Source: Novosphingobium album (ex Hu et al. 2023)
GTDB taxonomy: Bacteria; Pseudomonadota; Alphaproteobacteria; Sphingomonadales; Sphingomonadaceae
Direction of reading: 5' to 3'
Length of the DNA: 64,000 nt
NCBI RefSeq assembly: GCF_022832385.1
Contig: NZ_JALHLE010000001.1
Span: forward strand, 124,001 to 188,000
Part shown: one piece after another, positions 1-7,217 of the stretch
Layout: each line of letters begins with the position of its first letter
Numbering within the stretch: the first letter of the stretch is position 1
Made by a program: the position numbers and the translations under genes
The notes under the pieces: model-generated
Database searches by the model: none
What the model saw: the letters and a program-made list of their open reading frames with translations, nothing else
What the model was told of the DNA's origin: nothing

Positions 1-83
1 ATCCGGTAGCGCTATCGATGCTGCGCGCGGTCAAGCAGGCCCTCGACCCGCAGGGCCTGCTCAACCCCGGAAAGCTGGTCTGA
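1..83 (+). CDS. FAD-linked oxidase, C-terminal fragment
   Basis: Only the last 26 codons are in the window (reading frame from base 3, stop TGA at 81-83). The tail reads LDPQGLLNPGKLV, the usual ending of FAD-linked oxidases of the D-lactate/glycolate dehydrogenase (GlcD-like) group, where this segment closes the C-terminal substrate domain. These enzymes oxidise 2-hydroxy acids or alcohols using FAD. The substrate cannot be read from this piece. The following gene on the same strand (SapC family) begins 127 bases later behind its own ribosome-binding site, so co-transcription is possible but not shown. Confidence 0.7.
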   Translation, partial: PVALSMLRAVKQALDPQGLLNPGKLV

Positions 84-209
84 CCGCGCACCCCCGCCCC
101 TCGCTCCCGCAATCCCCGGCGGGCTCAGACCTGTGCTTGCACCTGCCAGACCCAGCCTCTAAAGCGGCGCCACGATAATATATGTCTCATCACCTCCGGA
201 GATAACGCG

Positions 210-980
210 ATGGCCACCGCGCCGCAAAATCCTGCCCTGCCCCTGTTCTACAAGGACCTCATCCCGCTCAATTCACAGCAGCACGCAAACTGGAAGACCC
301 GGGGTACAGACAAAGCCACCTGGCTTGTCGGTGTGAACTCGATTCCATTGACGGTCGAAGAGTTTCCGCAGGCGCAGCGCAATTTCCCGATTATCTTCAC
401 TTCGGGCGAAAATCCGATTCCGCTGGCACTGATGGGCATGAACGAAGGCATCAATGTCTTCGTCGACGAGGACGGCACGCTGAACACCCCTGTCTATGTT
501 CCCGCTTACGCCCGTCGCTATCCCTACATGCTTGCCAAGCTGCGCCCCGATAGCGAAGAACTTTCACTCTGCGTCGACCCGACCAGCGACCTGATCGGCG
601 AGTTCGAGGACGGCCAGCCCCTGTTCGAGAGCGCCGAGCCGACCGAAGCCACGAAGAACATGCTCAAGTTCTGCGAGAACTTCGAGATTGCCGGCACCAA
701 GACCGGCAATTTCATGAACGAGCTCAAGAAGCACGACCTGCTGATGGACGGTGAGCTCAACATCGATACCGGCGACGGCAAGCCGTTCAATTATCGAGGC
801 TTCCAGATGATCGACGAGACCAAGCTGCGCGACGTTCGCGGCGACGTGCTGCGCCAGTGGAACCAGAACGGCCTGCTGCCGCTGATCTACGCACACCTGT
901 TCTCGCTTGAGCTGGTCCGTGACATTTTCGGCCGCCAGATGGCGCAGGGCAAGATGCCACAGCCGATCATGACCACCTGA
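210..980 (+). CDS. SapC family protein
   Basis: The 256-residue protein opens with FYKDLIPLNSQQHANW, and the FYKDLxPLxxxxH pattern is typical of the SapC family (PF07277). Family function is not established. In alphaproteobacteria, members often sit in polymer- or sugar-uptake neighbourhoods with TonB-dependent receptors. No signal peptide or membrane segment is visible, so it is probably cytoplasmic. ATG at 210 follows CGGAG (about 197-201) at good spacing. The gene is followed by a 12-bp inverted repeat (1003-1043), which probably ends the transcript. A TonB receptor lies 7.5 kb away on the other strand, too far to argue for a shared operon. Confidence 0.8.
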   Translation: MATAPQNPALPLFYKDLIPLNSQQHANWKTRGTDKATWLVGVNSIPLTVEEFPQAQRNFPIIFTSGENPIPLALMGMNEGINVFVDEDGTLNTPVYVPAYARRYPYMLAKLRPDSEELSLCVDPTSDLIGEFEDGQPLFESAEPTEATKNMLKFCENFEIAGTKTGNFMNELKKHDLLMDGELNIDTGDGKPFNYRGFQMIDETKLRDVRGDVLRQWNQNGLLPLIYAHLFSLELVRDIFGRQMAQGKMPQPIMTT

Positions 981-1002
981 TTTATAAGAATATTTCAGGA
1001 TT

Positions 1003-1043
1003 TTGGGCGGAAGTTATTGCAGATTTGTCACACTTCCGCCCAA
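1003..1043. terminator. Perfect 12-bp inverted repeat downstream of SapC gene
   Basis: TTGGGCGGAAGT (1003-1014) is exactly complementary to ACTTCCGCCCAA (1032-1043), with a 17-nt loop. It lies 22 bases after the SapC stop codon. No T-run follows, so it is either a Rho-assisted terminator, an mRNA 3'-end stabiliser or a protein-binding palindrome. Confidence 0.5.
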
Positions 1044-1104
1044 TCTAACAAACACTGTAAACCAGTGCTGGACAAAACCAGCCGGTTTTGCATCAACGAA
1101 TCAC

Positions 1105-1133
1105 TTGAATGTCGCCTCAGGTATGCGTATGCT
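1105..1133 (+). promoter_or_regulatory. Predicted sigma-70 promoter of the candidate small RNA
   Basis: A -35-like TTGAAT (1105-1110), a 17-bp spacer and a -10-like TATGCT (1128-1133) predict transcription starting near 1140. This fits the short transcript ending at the terminator at 1211-1241. The assignment is by eye only. Confidence 0.45.
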
Positions 1134-1139
1134 GGTATC

Positions 1140-1241
1140 ACCTGATCGGCGCTACCCTCATGGCCCGGTTGGGTTTGGTGCACATCGTGCACCTCCTCCC
1201 TGAACCTTGGCCACCTCGTGCGATGCACGGGGTGGTTTTTT
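1140..1241 (+). ncRNA. Candidate small RNA with an anti-Shine-Dalgarno motif (suhB/mmgR-like)
   Basis: Roughly 100 nt lie between a plausible promoter and a strong intrinsic terminator with no convincing reading frame. GGTGCAC (1177-1183) pairs with GTGCACC (1187-1193). Next to it is an exposed CTCCTCCC (1193-1200), complementary to Shine-Dalgarno sequences. Then comes the terminator stem with a T6 tail. In rhizobia, the alpha-r8/mmgR (Rfam suhB) small RNA lies beside N-formylglutamate amidohydrolase, and the SuhB RNA of Sphingopyxis granuli acts through anti-SD loops. The neighbouring gene here is that same amidohydrolase, followed by cpdR. Family membership is inferred from context and motif. 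The 5' end is approximate. Confidence 0.6.
1211..1241 (+). terminator. Intrinsic terminator of the candidate small RNA
   Basis: CCACCTCGTGC (1211-1221) pairs with GCACGGGGTGG (1225-1235) in an 11-bp stem with one G-T pair and a 3-nt loop, followed directly by six T (1236-1241). This is the clearest Rho-independent terminator in the first 2 kb. No protein gene ends just upstream of it on this strand. Confidence 0.8.
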
Positions 1242-1281
1242 ATGAGGCACTCGCGGCAAGGCGTTCGGTCCACGCAGCGTT

Positions 1282-2232
1282 TTATTCCGCCGCCAGTGGC
1301 CAGCCTTTTCCGCTCTGCTCCTGCCCCAACTCAGACACTACGTCCGCAAGCCGCCGCACCAGAGCGCTGAGATCATCGATCACCGCAGCCATGCCCGGCC
1401 CCGGTTCAACAAGCCCCGGATCAAGATAGCAACTGCGATCGACCTCGACCTGAAGTGCGTGAATGCCACCACGCGGATCGGCATGGCGCTCCAGTACATA
1501 GCCACCAGCATAGGGCCGGTTGTGCGCGGCTTCGCGACGCACGGCAGCCATCTGGGAAAAAGCCGCCGCGATCAGCCGGCCATGGCAGGCCGCTCCGAAA
1601 CGGTCTCCGATCACCACTTCGGTCGGCGCCATGCCCGTCCGCACCGGAAGCGGCGGCATCGAATGCAGGTCAATCAGCAGTGCCGCCCCCCACCTGTCGC
1701 GCAGATTGGCCAGCGCGCCATCCAGTGTTGCGTGGTACGGCGCATGAATCCCTTCGATCCTGCGGGTCAGTTCCACGCCCTCCATCCGGCGACGCCACAA
1801 CTCCCCCACTCCGGTCAGGCGGCGTGGAATAAGGCCAAGACCACTGCGCACACGGCGGCTCGGTGAAGCCGTGCCACCTTTGGGCCGGTCGGCCTGAGCG
1901 AACATGTCCCAGTCAACATCGTCCGGAGCCCGGTTGAGATCGATCATCGCACGCGGGGCGTTCGCCATCAGAAGAGTGGCACCGGTCTCCTTGGCAATGC
2001 CCTGGGCAAGTCTGTCGACGTACCGGTCCTCAAGACGCAGCGCGACCGATTCGGAGTGGCGCATGTCGCGCAGAAGCGCACTCGAATACGCCCGCCCGGC
2101 ATGCGGCACGGCAATCAGCACCGGAATCGCAGACGGTTCGCTCGCGCGCAAAACAAAGGCAGGAATCCCGGGCGCTCCGGGAATCCACCCCCGCCCGCCT
2201 TGCGAATCGTTATCGACCGGACTGATTGCCAT
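1282..2232 (-). CDS. N-formylglutamate amidohydrolase family protein
   Basis: This 316-residue protein has the family core: VLIAVPHAGRAY near the N terminus, the LEDRYVD segment, NAPRAMIDLNRAPDD, and LLIDLHSMPP, which carry the His/Asp residues expected to bind zinc (PF05013). The enzyme hydrolyses N-formyl-L-glutamate to formate and glutamate, classically the last step of one histidine-degradation route (HutG). No other hut gene is nearby. Family members next to cpdR are common in alphaproteobacteria and may do something else. The start is taken at ATG 2232; a TTG two codons upstream is also open. It is divergent from cpdR and convergent with the small-RNA candidate. Confidence 0.85.
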   Translation of the reverse strand: MAISPVDNDSQGGRGWIPGAPGIPAFVLRASEPSAIPVLIAVPHAGRAYSSALLRDMRHSESVALRLEDRYVDRLAQGIAKETGATLLMANAPRAMIDLNRAPDDVDWDMFAQADRPKGGTASPSRRVRSGLGLIPRRLTGVGELWRRRMEGVELTRRIEGIHAPYHATLDGALANLRDRWGAALLIDLHSMPPLPVRTGMAPTEVVIGDRFGAACHGRLIAAAFSQMAAVRREAAHNRPYAGGYVLERHADPRGGIHALQVEVDRSCYLDPGLVEPGPGMAAVIDDLSALVRRLADVVSELGQEQSGKGWPLAAE

Positions 2233-2379
2233 TGCCAAACGCTGGCGCTTTCATCTTGCCGAGTCAAAGCGTCCCGTTCCCGGTCAGTCTCGAATTCGGG
2301 CAAGAATGTTAACCGGCAAAGCGCTATGAACGGTCATCAGCACAGCCCTTGTCGCAATGAACAATCTGGAATTCAGGCC

Positions 2380-2754
2380 ATGATCCGCATCCTCCTTGCC
2401 GAAGACGACCAAGCCATGCGCACCTACCTCGCGCGGGCGCTGGAGAATGCCGGCTACGATGTGGTCGCGGTTGATCGCGGCTCCGAAGCCGTCCCCCATC
2501 TCGAAACCGAGACTTTCGACCTGCTGCTCTCGGACATCGTCATGCCGGAGATGGACGGCATCGAACTGGCCCAGCGCTGCGCCGAAGTCTCACCGATGAC
2601 CAAGGTCATGTTCATCACCGGCTTTGCCGCCGTTACACTGCGCGCCAGCCGTGAAGCGCCCCAGGCCAAGGTGCTGTCCAAGCCCTTCCACCTGCGCGAC
2701 ATCGTGATGGAAGTGCAGCGCGTTTTCGGCCTCAGCGCGCACGCCCAGCTTTGA
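2380..2754 (+). CDS. cpdR: Response regulator CpdR
   Basis: This is a single-domain receiver of 124 residues with no output domain. The acidic pocket is E8/D9/D10, the phosphoacceptor is D52 (LLLSDIVMPEMDG), the switch residue is T80 (MFITGFAAV) and the conserved lysine is K101 (KVLSKPFHLRD). The last two motifs are characteristic of CpdR. In Caulobacter, unphosphorylated CpdR primes ClpXP to degrade cell-cycle substrates and is switched off by the CckA-ChpT phosphorelay. ATG 2380 gives the normal CpdR length; the open frame extends upstream but has no domain there. tRNA-Val follows 100 bases downstream. Confidence 0.93.
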   Translation: MIRILLAEDDQAMRTYLARALENAGYDVVAVDRGSEAVPHLETETFDLLLSDIVMPEMDGIELAQRCAEVSPMTKVMFITGFAAVTLRASREAPQAKVLSKPFHLRDIVMEVQRVFGLSAHAQL

Positions 2755-2854
2755 CGGAAAATTTCCTGCCCAAAGCGCTTGCATCAACAAAACGGCGACG
2801 CTAAAGGGCCAGTCCTCCGAGCGGGACACCCCCACTCAGAGGCTCGATTGGAAT

Positions 2855-2929
2855 GGGCGTATAGCTCAGTGGTAGAGCACTATGTTGACATCGTAGGGGT
2901 CGCAAGTTCAATCCTTGCTACGCCCACCA
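2855..2929 (+). tRNA. tRNA-Val (GAC)
   Basis: The acceptor stem GGGCGTA (2855-2861) pairs with TACGCCC (2919-2925). The D arm is GCTC/GAGC, the anticodon loop is TTGACAT with anticodon GAC, the T arm is GCAAG/CTTGC with TTCAATC loop, and CCA is encoded (2927-2929). It is followed by a terminator. Confidence 0.97.
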
Positions 2930-2936
2930 TTCCTTG

Positions 2937-2962
2937 AAAACCCGCCGGAAACGGCGGGTTTT
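2937..2962. terminator. Bidirectional intrinsic terminator
   Basis: AAAACCCGCCG (2937-2947) pairs with CGGCGGGTTTT (2952-2962) around a GAAA tetraloop. The symmetrical A/T flanks suit both tRNA-Val on the + strand and the crotonase gene ending at 2970 on the - strand. Confidence 0.88.
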
Positions 2963-2969
2963 CTGCTTT

Positions 2970-3731
2970 CTAGCACCCTTTCCATTCCGGCTTGCGCTTC
3001 TCGGAGAAAGCCCGCGCGCCCTCCTTGGCGTCTTCCGAGGTAAAGATGTGCGCGATGTAGGGATTCTGGTGCGTATTGATGTCCTCGACCGGCCAGAGCC
3101 ACGAATCGCGCACAATGCCCTTGGTCGCGGCGACGGCCAGCGGACCATTGGCGGCAATGATTTCGGCCAGTTCCCGTGCCGCCTCGATGGCCGGGCCTTC
3201 GGTCACACGGTTGACCAGCCCCAGTTCGAATGCCCGCACCGCCCCGATCGCATCCCCCGTCAGCGCGAGTTCCATCGCGAGCGGGCGGGGCAGCAGCCGC
3301 GGCAGTTGCACGGCACCTCCGCCAGCCGCGACCAGACCGCGCTTCACTTCGGGAATGCCGAACTTCGCATCCACATTGGCAACGATCAGGTCACATGCCA
3401 GCGCCAGTTCCATGCCACCTGCCAGCGCGTGGCCGTCCACCGCGGCGATGATCGGCTTGTTTGGCGTCCAGGTGCAGATCCCGCCAAATCCGCCGCGTTC
3501 GTCGACCGGGAACTCGCCGCGCAGGAAGCCCTTGAGGTCCATGCCAGCGCAGAACATGCCTCCTGCCCCGGTCAGGATCGCACAGCGCAGTTCGGCATCC
3601 GCATCGAGCCGGTCCATCGCCGCGCCTATGGCTTCGGCGGCCGACTTGGTCATGGCGTTGCGCGCCTCGGGCCGGTTGATGGTCACTTCCAGCACGCCGC
3701 CACGTGCGGCAACCAGCACCTCGTCCGTCAT
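2970..3731 (-). CDS. Enoyl-CoA hydratase/isomerase (crotonase) family protein
   Basis: The 253-residue protein has the crotonase fold throughout. The first oxyanion-hole segment is AGGMFCAGMDLKGF, the second is AAVDGHALAGGMELALACDLIVA, and the C terminus is FSEKRKPEWKG. Crotonases hydrate, isomerise or cleave acyl-CoA thioesters in the cytoplasm. In the region of the usual catalytic glutamates the sequence is KFGIPEVKRG, which keeps one Glu. The CoA substrate cannot be assigned. A strong ribosome-binding site (AGGGAGGAAG) precedes ATG 3731. It is divergent from icd and sits alone. A second crotonase at 16931 is only distantly similar. Confidence 0.88.
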   Translation of the reverse strand: MTDEVLVAARGGVLEVTINRPEARNAMTKSAAEAIGAAMDRLDADAELRCAILTGAGGMFCAGMDLKGFLRGEFPVDERGGFGGICTWTPNKPIIAAVDGHALAGGMELALACDLIVANVDAKFGIPEVKRGLVAAGGGAVQLPRLLPRPLAMELALTGDAIGAVRAFELGLVNRVTEGPAIEAARELAEIIAANGPLAVAATKGIVRDSWLWPVEDINTHQNPYIAHIFTSEDAKEGARAFSEKRKPEWKGC

Positions 3732-3866
3732 CCAACGCTTCCTCCCTGCGATTTGTGTCAGGCTGGCGCCCGAAACACCGCCTGTAAAGCCGATACTTGC
3801 CTTGCTAAGCGCAACCAGCGTGCCTAAGAGACGCCCAAATTCTCATCCCCAGGGGAGCTTTCGCGA

Positions 3867-5096
3867 ATGGCAAAGATCAAGGTAGTAAACCCTGTCGTCG
3901 AAATGGACGGCGACGAAATGACCCGGATCATCTGGCAGTGGATCCGTGAACGTCTGATTCTCCCCTACCTCGACATCGACCTCAAGTACTACGACCTCTC
4001 GGTCGAAAAGCGCGACGAGACCGACGACCAGATCACCGTCGATGCCGCCAACGCCACCAAGCAGTATGGCGTTGCCGTGAAGTGCGCGACGATCACCCCC
4101 GACGAAGCCCGCGTCGAGGAATTCAGCCTCAAGAAGATGTGGAAGTCGCCCAACGGCACGATCCGCAACATCCTCGGCGGCGTCGTCTTCCGCGAGCCGA
4201 TCGTGATCTCGAACGTTCCCCGCCTGGTTCCGGGCTGGACCGACCCGATCGTCGTCGGCCGTCACGCCTTCGGTGACCAGTACCGCGCCACCGACACGCT
4301 GATCCCGGGCCCGGGCAAGCTGCGCCTCGTATTCGACGGCGAGAATGGCGAGAAGATCGACCTCGACGTGTTCGACTTCCCGAGCGCCGGCGTCGCCATG
4401 GCAATGTACAACCTCGACGAGTCGATCCGCGACTTCGCGCGCGCCTCGTTCAACTACGGCCTCAACCTCGGCTGGCCGGTGTATCTGTCGACCAAGAACA
4501 CGATCATGAAGGCCTACGACGGCCGCTTCAAGGACCTGTTCCAGGAAGTGTTCGACTCCGAAGGCTTCGCCGAGAAGTTCAAGGCCGCGGGCATCACCTA
4601 CGAGCACCGCCTGATCGACGACATGGTCGCCTCGGCGCTCAAGTGGTCGGGCAAGTTCGTCTGGGCCTGCAAGAACTACGACGGTGACGTCCAGTCGGAC
4701 ACCGTGGCGCAGGGCTTCGGCTCGCTGGGCCTGATGACCTCGGTCCTGATGGCGCCCGACGGCAAGACCGTGGAAGCCGAAGCGGCCCACGGCACCGTCA
4801 CCCGCCACTACCGCCAGCACCAGCAGGGCAAGTCGACCTCGACCAACCCGATCGCCTCGATCTTCGCCTGGACCCGTGGCCTTGCCTATCGCGGCAAGTT
4901 CGACGGCACCCCAGAGGTCACTGCCTTCGCCGAAACGCTCGAGCGCGTCTGCATCGAGACCGTCGAGGAAGGCAAGATGACCAAGGACCTCGCGCTGCTG
5001 ATCGGCCCGGACCAGAGCTGGATGACCACCGAGCAGTTCTTCGAGGCCATCGTCGAGAACCTCGAAAAGGAAATGAAGGCCCAAGGTCTCGGCTAA
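3867..5096 (+). CDS. icd: NADP-dependent isocitrate dehydrogenase
   Basis: The 409-residue protein begins [18 protein letters not shown] and contains [16 protein letters not shown] and [12 protein letters not shown], hallmarks of the eukaryote-like homodimeric NADP-IDH usual in alphaproteobacteria. It converts isocitrate to 2-oxoglutarate, CO2 and NADPH in the TCA cycle. Substrate-binding Ser/Asn/Arg and metal Asp residues lie in the expected blocks. AGGGGAG upstream of ATG 3867 is a strong ribosome-binding site, consistent with high expression, and a strong terminator follows. korAB, which would consume 2-oxoglutarate, is also in the window. The gene appears monocistronic. Confidence 0.97.
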   Translation: MAKIKVVNPVVEMDGDEMTRIIWQWIRERLILPYLDIDLKYYDLSVEKRDETDDQITVDAANATKQYGVAVKCATITPDEARVEEFSLKKMWKSPNGTIRNILGGVVFREPIVISNVPRLVPGWTDPIVVGRHAFGDQYRATDTLIPGPGKLRLVFDGENGEKIDLDVFDFPSAGVAMAMYNLDESIRDFARASFNYGLNLGWPVYLSTKNTIMKAYDGRFKDLFQEVFDSEGFAEKFKAAGITYEHRLIDDMVASALKWSGKFVWACKNYDGDVQSDTVAQGFGSLGLMTSVLMAPDGKTVEAEAAHGTVTRHYRQHQQGKSTSTNPIASIFAWTRGLAYRGKFDGTPEVTAFAETLERVCIETVEEGKMTKDLALLIGPDQSWMTTEQFFEAIVENLEKEMKAQGLG

Positions 5097-5140
5097 GGTT
5101 GGGTCTGGGCTGATCTAGCCACCCTGCCCTCAAGGCTTTC

Positions 5141-5177
5141 GAAAAACCCCCTTCCGGCAACGGGAGGGGGCTTTTTC
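5141..5177 (+). terminator. Intrinsic terminator of icd
   Basis: CCCCCTTCCG (about 5147-5156) pairs with CGGGAGGGGG (5161-5170) with one G-T pair around a GCAA loop, followed by CTTTTTC. An A-run lies on the left, so it may work in both directions. Confidence 0.85.
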
Positions 5178-5203
5178 GTGGCCGGGCGGCCAGCGCTTCC
5201 CTG

Positions 5204-5346
5204 CAAAGTGACACGCCAGGTTGACACGATTGACACGGTCCAGAGGAAAAACCTGTCACCTTGGACCGAATGTGTCACCTTGGCCGCCGGAAGTGTCACC
5301 TTGCGGCGCGAATGTGTCGCCTTGCACCCACCGTGGTGTCACCTTG
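5204..5346. repeat. Array of 10-bp repeats TGTCACCTTG at about 21-bp spacing
   Basis: TGTCACCTTG occurs at 5254, 5273, 5294 and 5337, with a one-mismatch copy (TGTCGCCTTG) at 5315. The steps are 19, 21, 21 and 22 bp, about two helical turns, so all copies face the same side of the DNA. An inverted near-copy CAAAGTGACA lies at 5204-5213, followed by TTGACAC and TTGACAC 9-10 bp apart (5221, 5230). The array fills most of the non-coding stretch between the icd terminator and the channel gene at 5574. It looks like a cooperative protein-binding array (iteron- or operator-like). The binding protein is unknown. No clear gene is present in 5178-5573. Confidence 0.7.
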
Positions 5347-5573
5347 CAAGGCAGGCCGAGAGCTCAAGCCGCAGCAGGCGATGCTCATCCGGCAGCCGTA
5401 TCGACAGTTCAAAGAGCGAGGGCCGATAAACCGCGCGCAGTGTGGCAGGCACAGCCCATGTAGGAAAATGTTTCCGGTGCAACGCAAGCAGGCGGCCGCG
5501 ACCATGCCGGTTTGACATCGCACCCCACAAGCCACCATGCTCCACGCTGCAGACAAACGACCCGGAGGCATTG

Positions 5574-6992
5574 GTGGGAGTGGACAAGCAAGCCGGACTT
5601 ATTGTCCGCACCGGTGCACTGCTACTGTTCGTATGGCTCGCCTGCAGCCCTGCACTCCCCGCGGCCACCGCAGCCCTTCCGGAGGTTTCGCCGCAGCCAC
5701 AGGCCGAAACCAGCCCTGCGCCGGGCCAGACCATCGGCGACACCAGCGAAGCGGGTTCGGATGAACGCATAGCCCGGCGCATCGAAGGCATTTTCGCCGC
5801 CGTGCCCGCGCTGCGCAATGTGACCGTCTCGGTGCGGCAGGGGGTCGTCGCGCTGGATGGCACTGTCGCCACGCCCGACGATATCGGCCGGGCCGAGCAG
5901 ATCGCCTCGCGCATTGTCGGTGTGGTGACGGTCGAGAACGGCATCGAGCGCAAGGTCTCGGTGGAGGACAGCGTCCAGTCGCTTGGCGGCTTCTCGGACA
6001 AACTGGCGAATTTCGTGAAGATGCTGCCGCTGATCGGCGCCGCGCTGGCCGTGGCCCTGCTGATCGCACTGGTGGGATACGCCCTCGCCGCATCGACATG
6101 GCTCTGGCGGCGGCTGGCGCCGAACTCGTTCCTCACCGAACTGATCGCGAGCGCCATTCGTTTCGTCTTCGTGATGGGCGGCCTTGTCATCGCGCTGCAG
6201 ATGGTCGGCGCGGGCGGCCTGCTGGGCGCGGTCCTGGGCGGCGCCGGGATCGTCGGCATCGCGCTGGGCTTTGCCATGCGCGACACGATCGAGAACTACG
6301 TCGCATCCATCATGCTCTCGGTGCGCCAGCCCTTCCGCGCCAACGACTGGATCGTGATCGATCAATACGAAGGCCGCGTGATCCGCCTGACCAGCCGCGC
6401 AACGATCCTGATGACGCTGGACGGCAACCACTTGCGCATCCCGAACAGCACGGTCTTCAAGGCTGTGATCCTCAACTACACGCGCAACCCCCAGCGACGG
6501 TTCGATTTCGAACTCGGCATCAATGCCGACGCCGATCCGACCGTGGCGCGGCATCTCGGCGTCGACGCGCTGGAACAGCTGGGCTTCGTCCTGAAAGATC
6601 CGCCACCTTCCGCCCGCATCGAACAGGTCGGCGATTCCAACATCGTCATCAAGTTCCTTGGCTGGATCGATCAGACTGACACGGACTGGTACAAGGCTCG
6701 CAGTCGCGCCATTCCGGCCGTGAAAAGTGCCCTCGAATCCGCCGGCTTCGCCTTGCCCGAACCGATCTACCGCCTGCGTTTCGACCAGAACGCACCGCTG
6801 CCGCTGCGCAACGTCACGGGCGAAACGCCTCTGGCGGAGCCGAAAGCAACGTTTGCGGCAGAGGAGGAGGACGAAGGTACGCAGGAACACGTTGCGCCCG
6901 ACGAAGTGATCGCCGAAATGGTCGAGAAGGAACGCCGGCAGGCGCCGGAAGCGGACAAGGACCTGCTCGATCCCCGCCGTCCGGTGGAATAG
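5574..6992 (+). CDS. BON-domain mechanosensitive channel (MscS family)
   Basis: The 472-residue membrane protein has a signal-like hydrophobic start (about 9-30), a Pro-rich linker, a BON domain (about 62-130, with VTVSVRQGVVALDGTV), three transmembrane helices (about 152-175, 190-212, 214-235) and an MscS beta/C-terminal domain (QPFRANDWIVIDQYEGRV). The third helix, GGLLGAVLGGAGIVGIALGF, is the Gly/Ala-rich MscS pore helix. MscS channels open under membrane tension and release solutes in osmotic downshock. The BON domain probably lies in the periplasm and may bind lipid or the envelope. The start is GTG 5574 behind GGAGG (5564-5568); GTG 5580 is an alternative. Acidic, charged C-terminal tail. 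Confidence 0.88.
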   Translation: MGVDKQAGLIVRTGALLLFVWLACSPALPAATAALPEVSPQPQAETSPAPGQTIGDTSEAGSDERIARRIEGIFAAVPALRNVTVSVRQGVVALDGTVATPDDIGRAEQIASRIVGVVTVENGIERKVSVEDSVQSLGGFSDKLANFVKMLPLIGAALAVALLIALVGYALAASTWLWRRLAPNSFLTELIASAIRFVFVMGGLVIALQMVGAGGLLGAVLGGAGIVGIALGFAMRDTIENYVASIMLSVRQPFRANDWIVIDQYEGRVIRLTSRATILMTLDGNHLRIPNSTVFKAVILNYTRNPQRRFDFELGINADADPTVARHLGVDALEQLGFVLKDPPPSARIEQVGDSNIVIKFLGWIDQTDTDWYKARSRAIPAVKSALESAGFALPEPIYRLRFDQNAPLPLRNVTGETPLAEPKATFAAEEEDEGTQEHVAPDEVIAEMVEKERRQAPEADKDLLDPRRPVE

Positions 6993-7104
6993 CGGGGCCG
7001 TGCCGCCGCACCGACGAACCTGAGCGGCGTGGCGACATTCGTGCCCGTCTTTGCCAGATAGCCCCGCTGCGGCTAACTTCGCCTGCGGCTCAGCAAATCT
7101 CGCG

Positions 7105-7191
7105 GCCCTCCCGCAGGCGGGAGGGCAAAACCGGGTTATCAAGTGACGCTGCTACGGGGCGCGGAGTCCCCCCTACCGCTTGCGGGAAGGG
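7105..7191. repeat. Two REP-like GC palindromes between convergent genes
   Basis: GCCCTCCCGC (7105-7114) and GCGGGAGGGC (7117-7126) form a perfect 10-bp palindrome. A diverged copy, CCCTACCGC/GCGGGAAGGG, lies at 7171-7191. Both are in the 225-bp gap between two convergent genes. They resemble dispersed REP-type palindromes, but genome-wide copies cannot be checked here. Confidence 0.5.
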
Positions 7192-7217
7192 TTGGAGATG
7201 GGCCTTCTCCACGCCCT

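Noticed and set aside
5178..5573. Short open frames across the TGTCACCTTG array
   Set aside because: The predicted peptides merely echo the repeats in each frame and have no start signals or homology.
7105..7191. The GC palindromes as intrinsic terminators of the two ion-channel genes
   Set aside because: They have no T-run on either strand. They look like REP-type palindromes, though they may still help end transcription.
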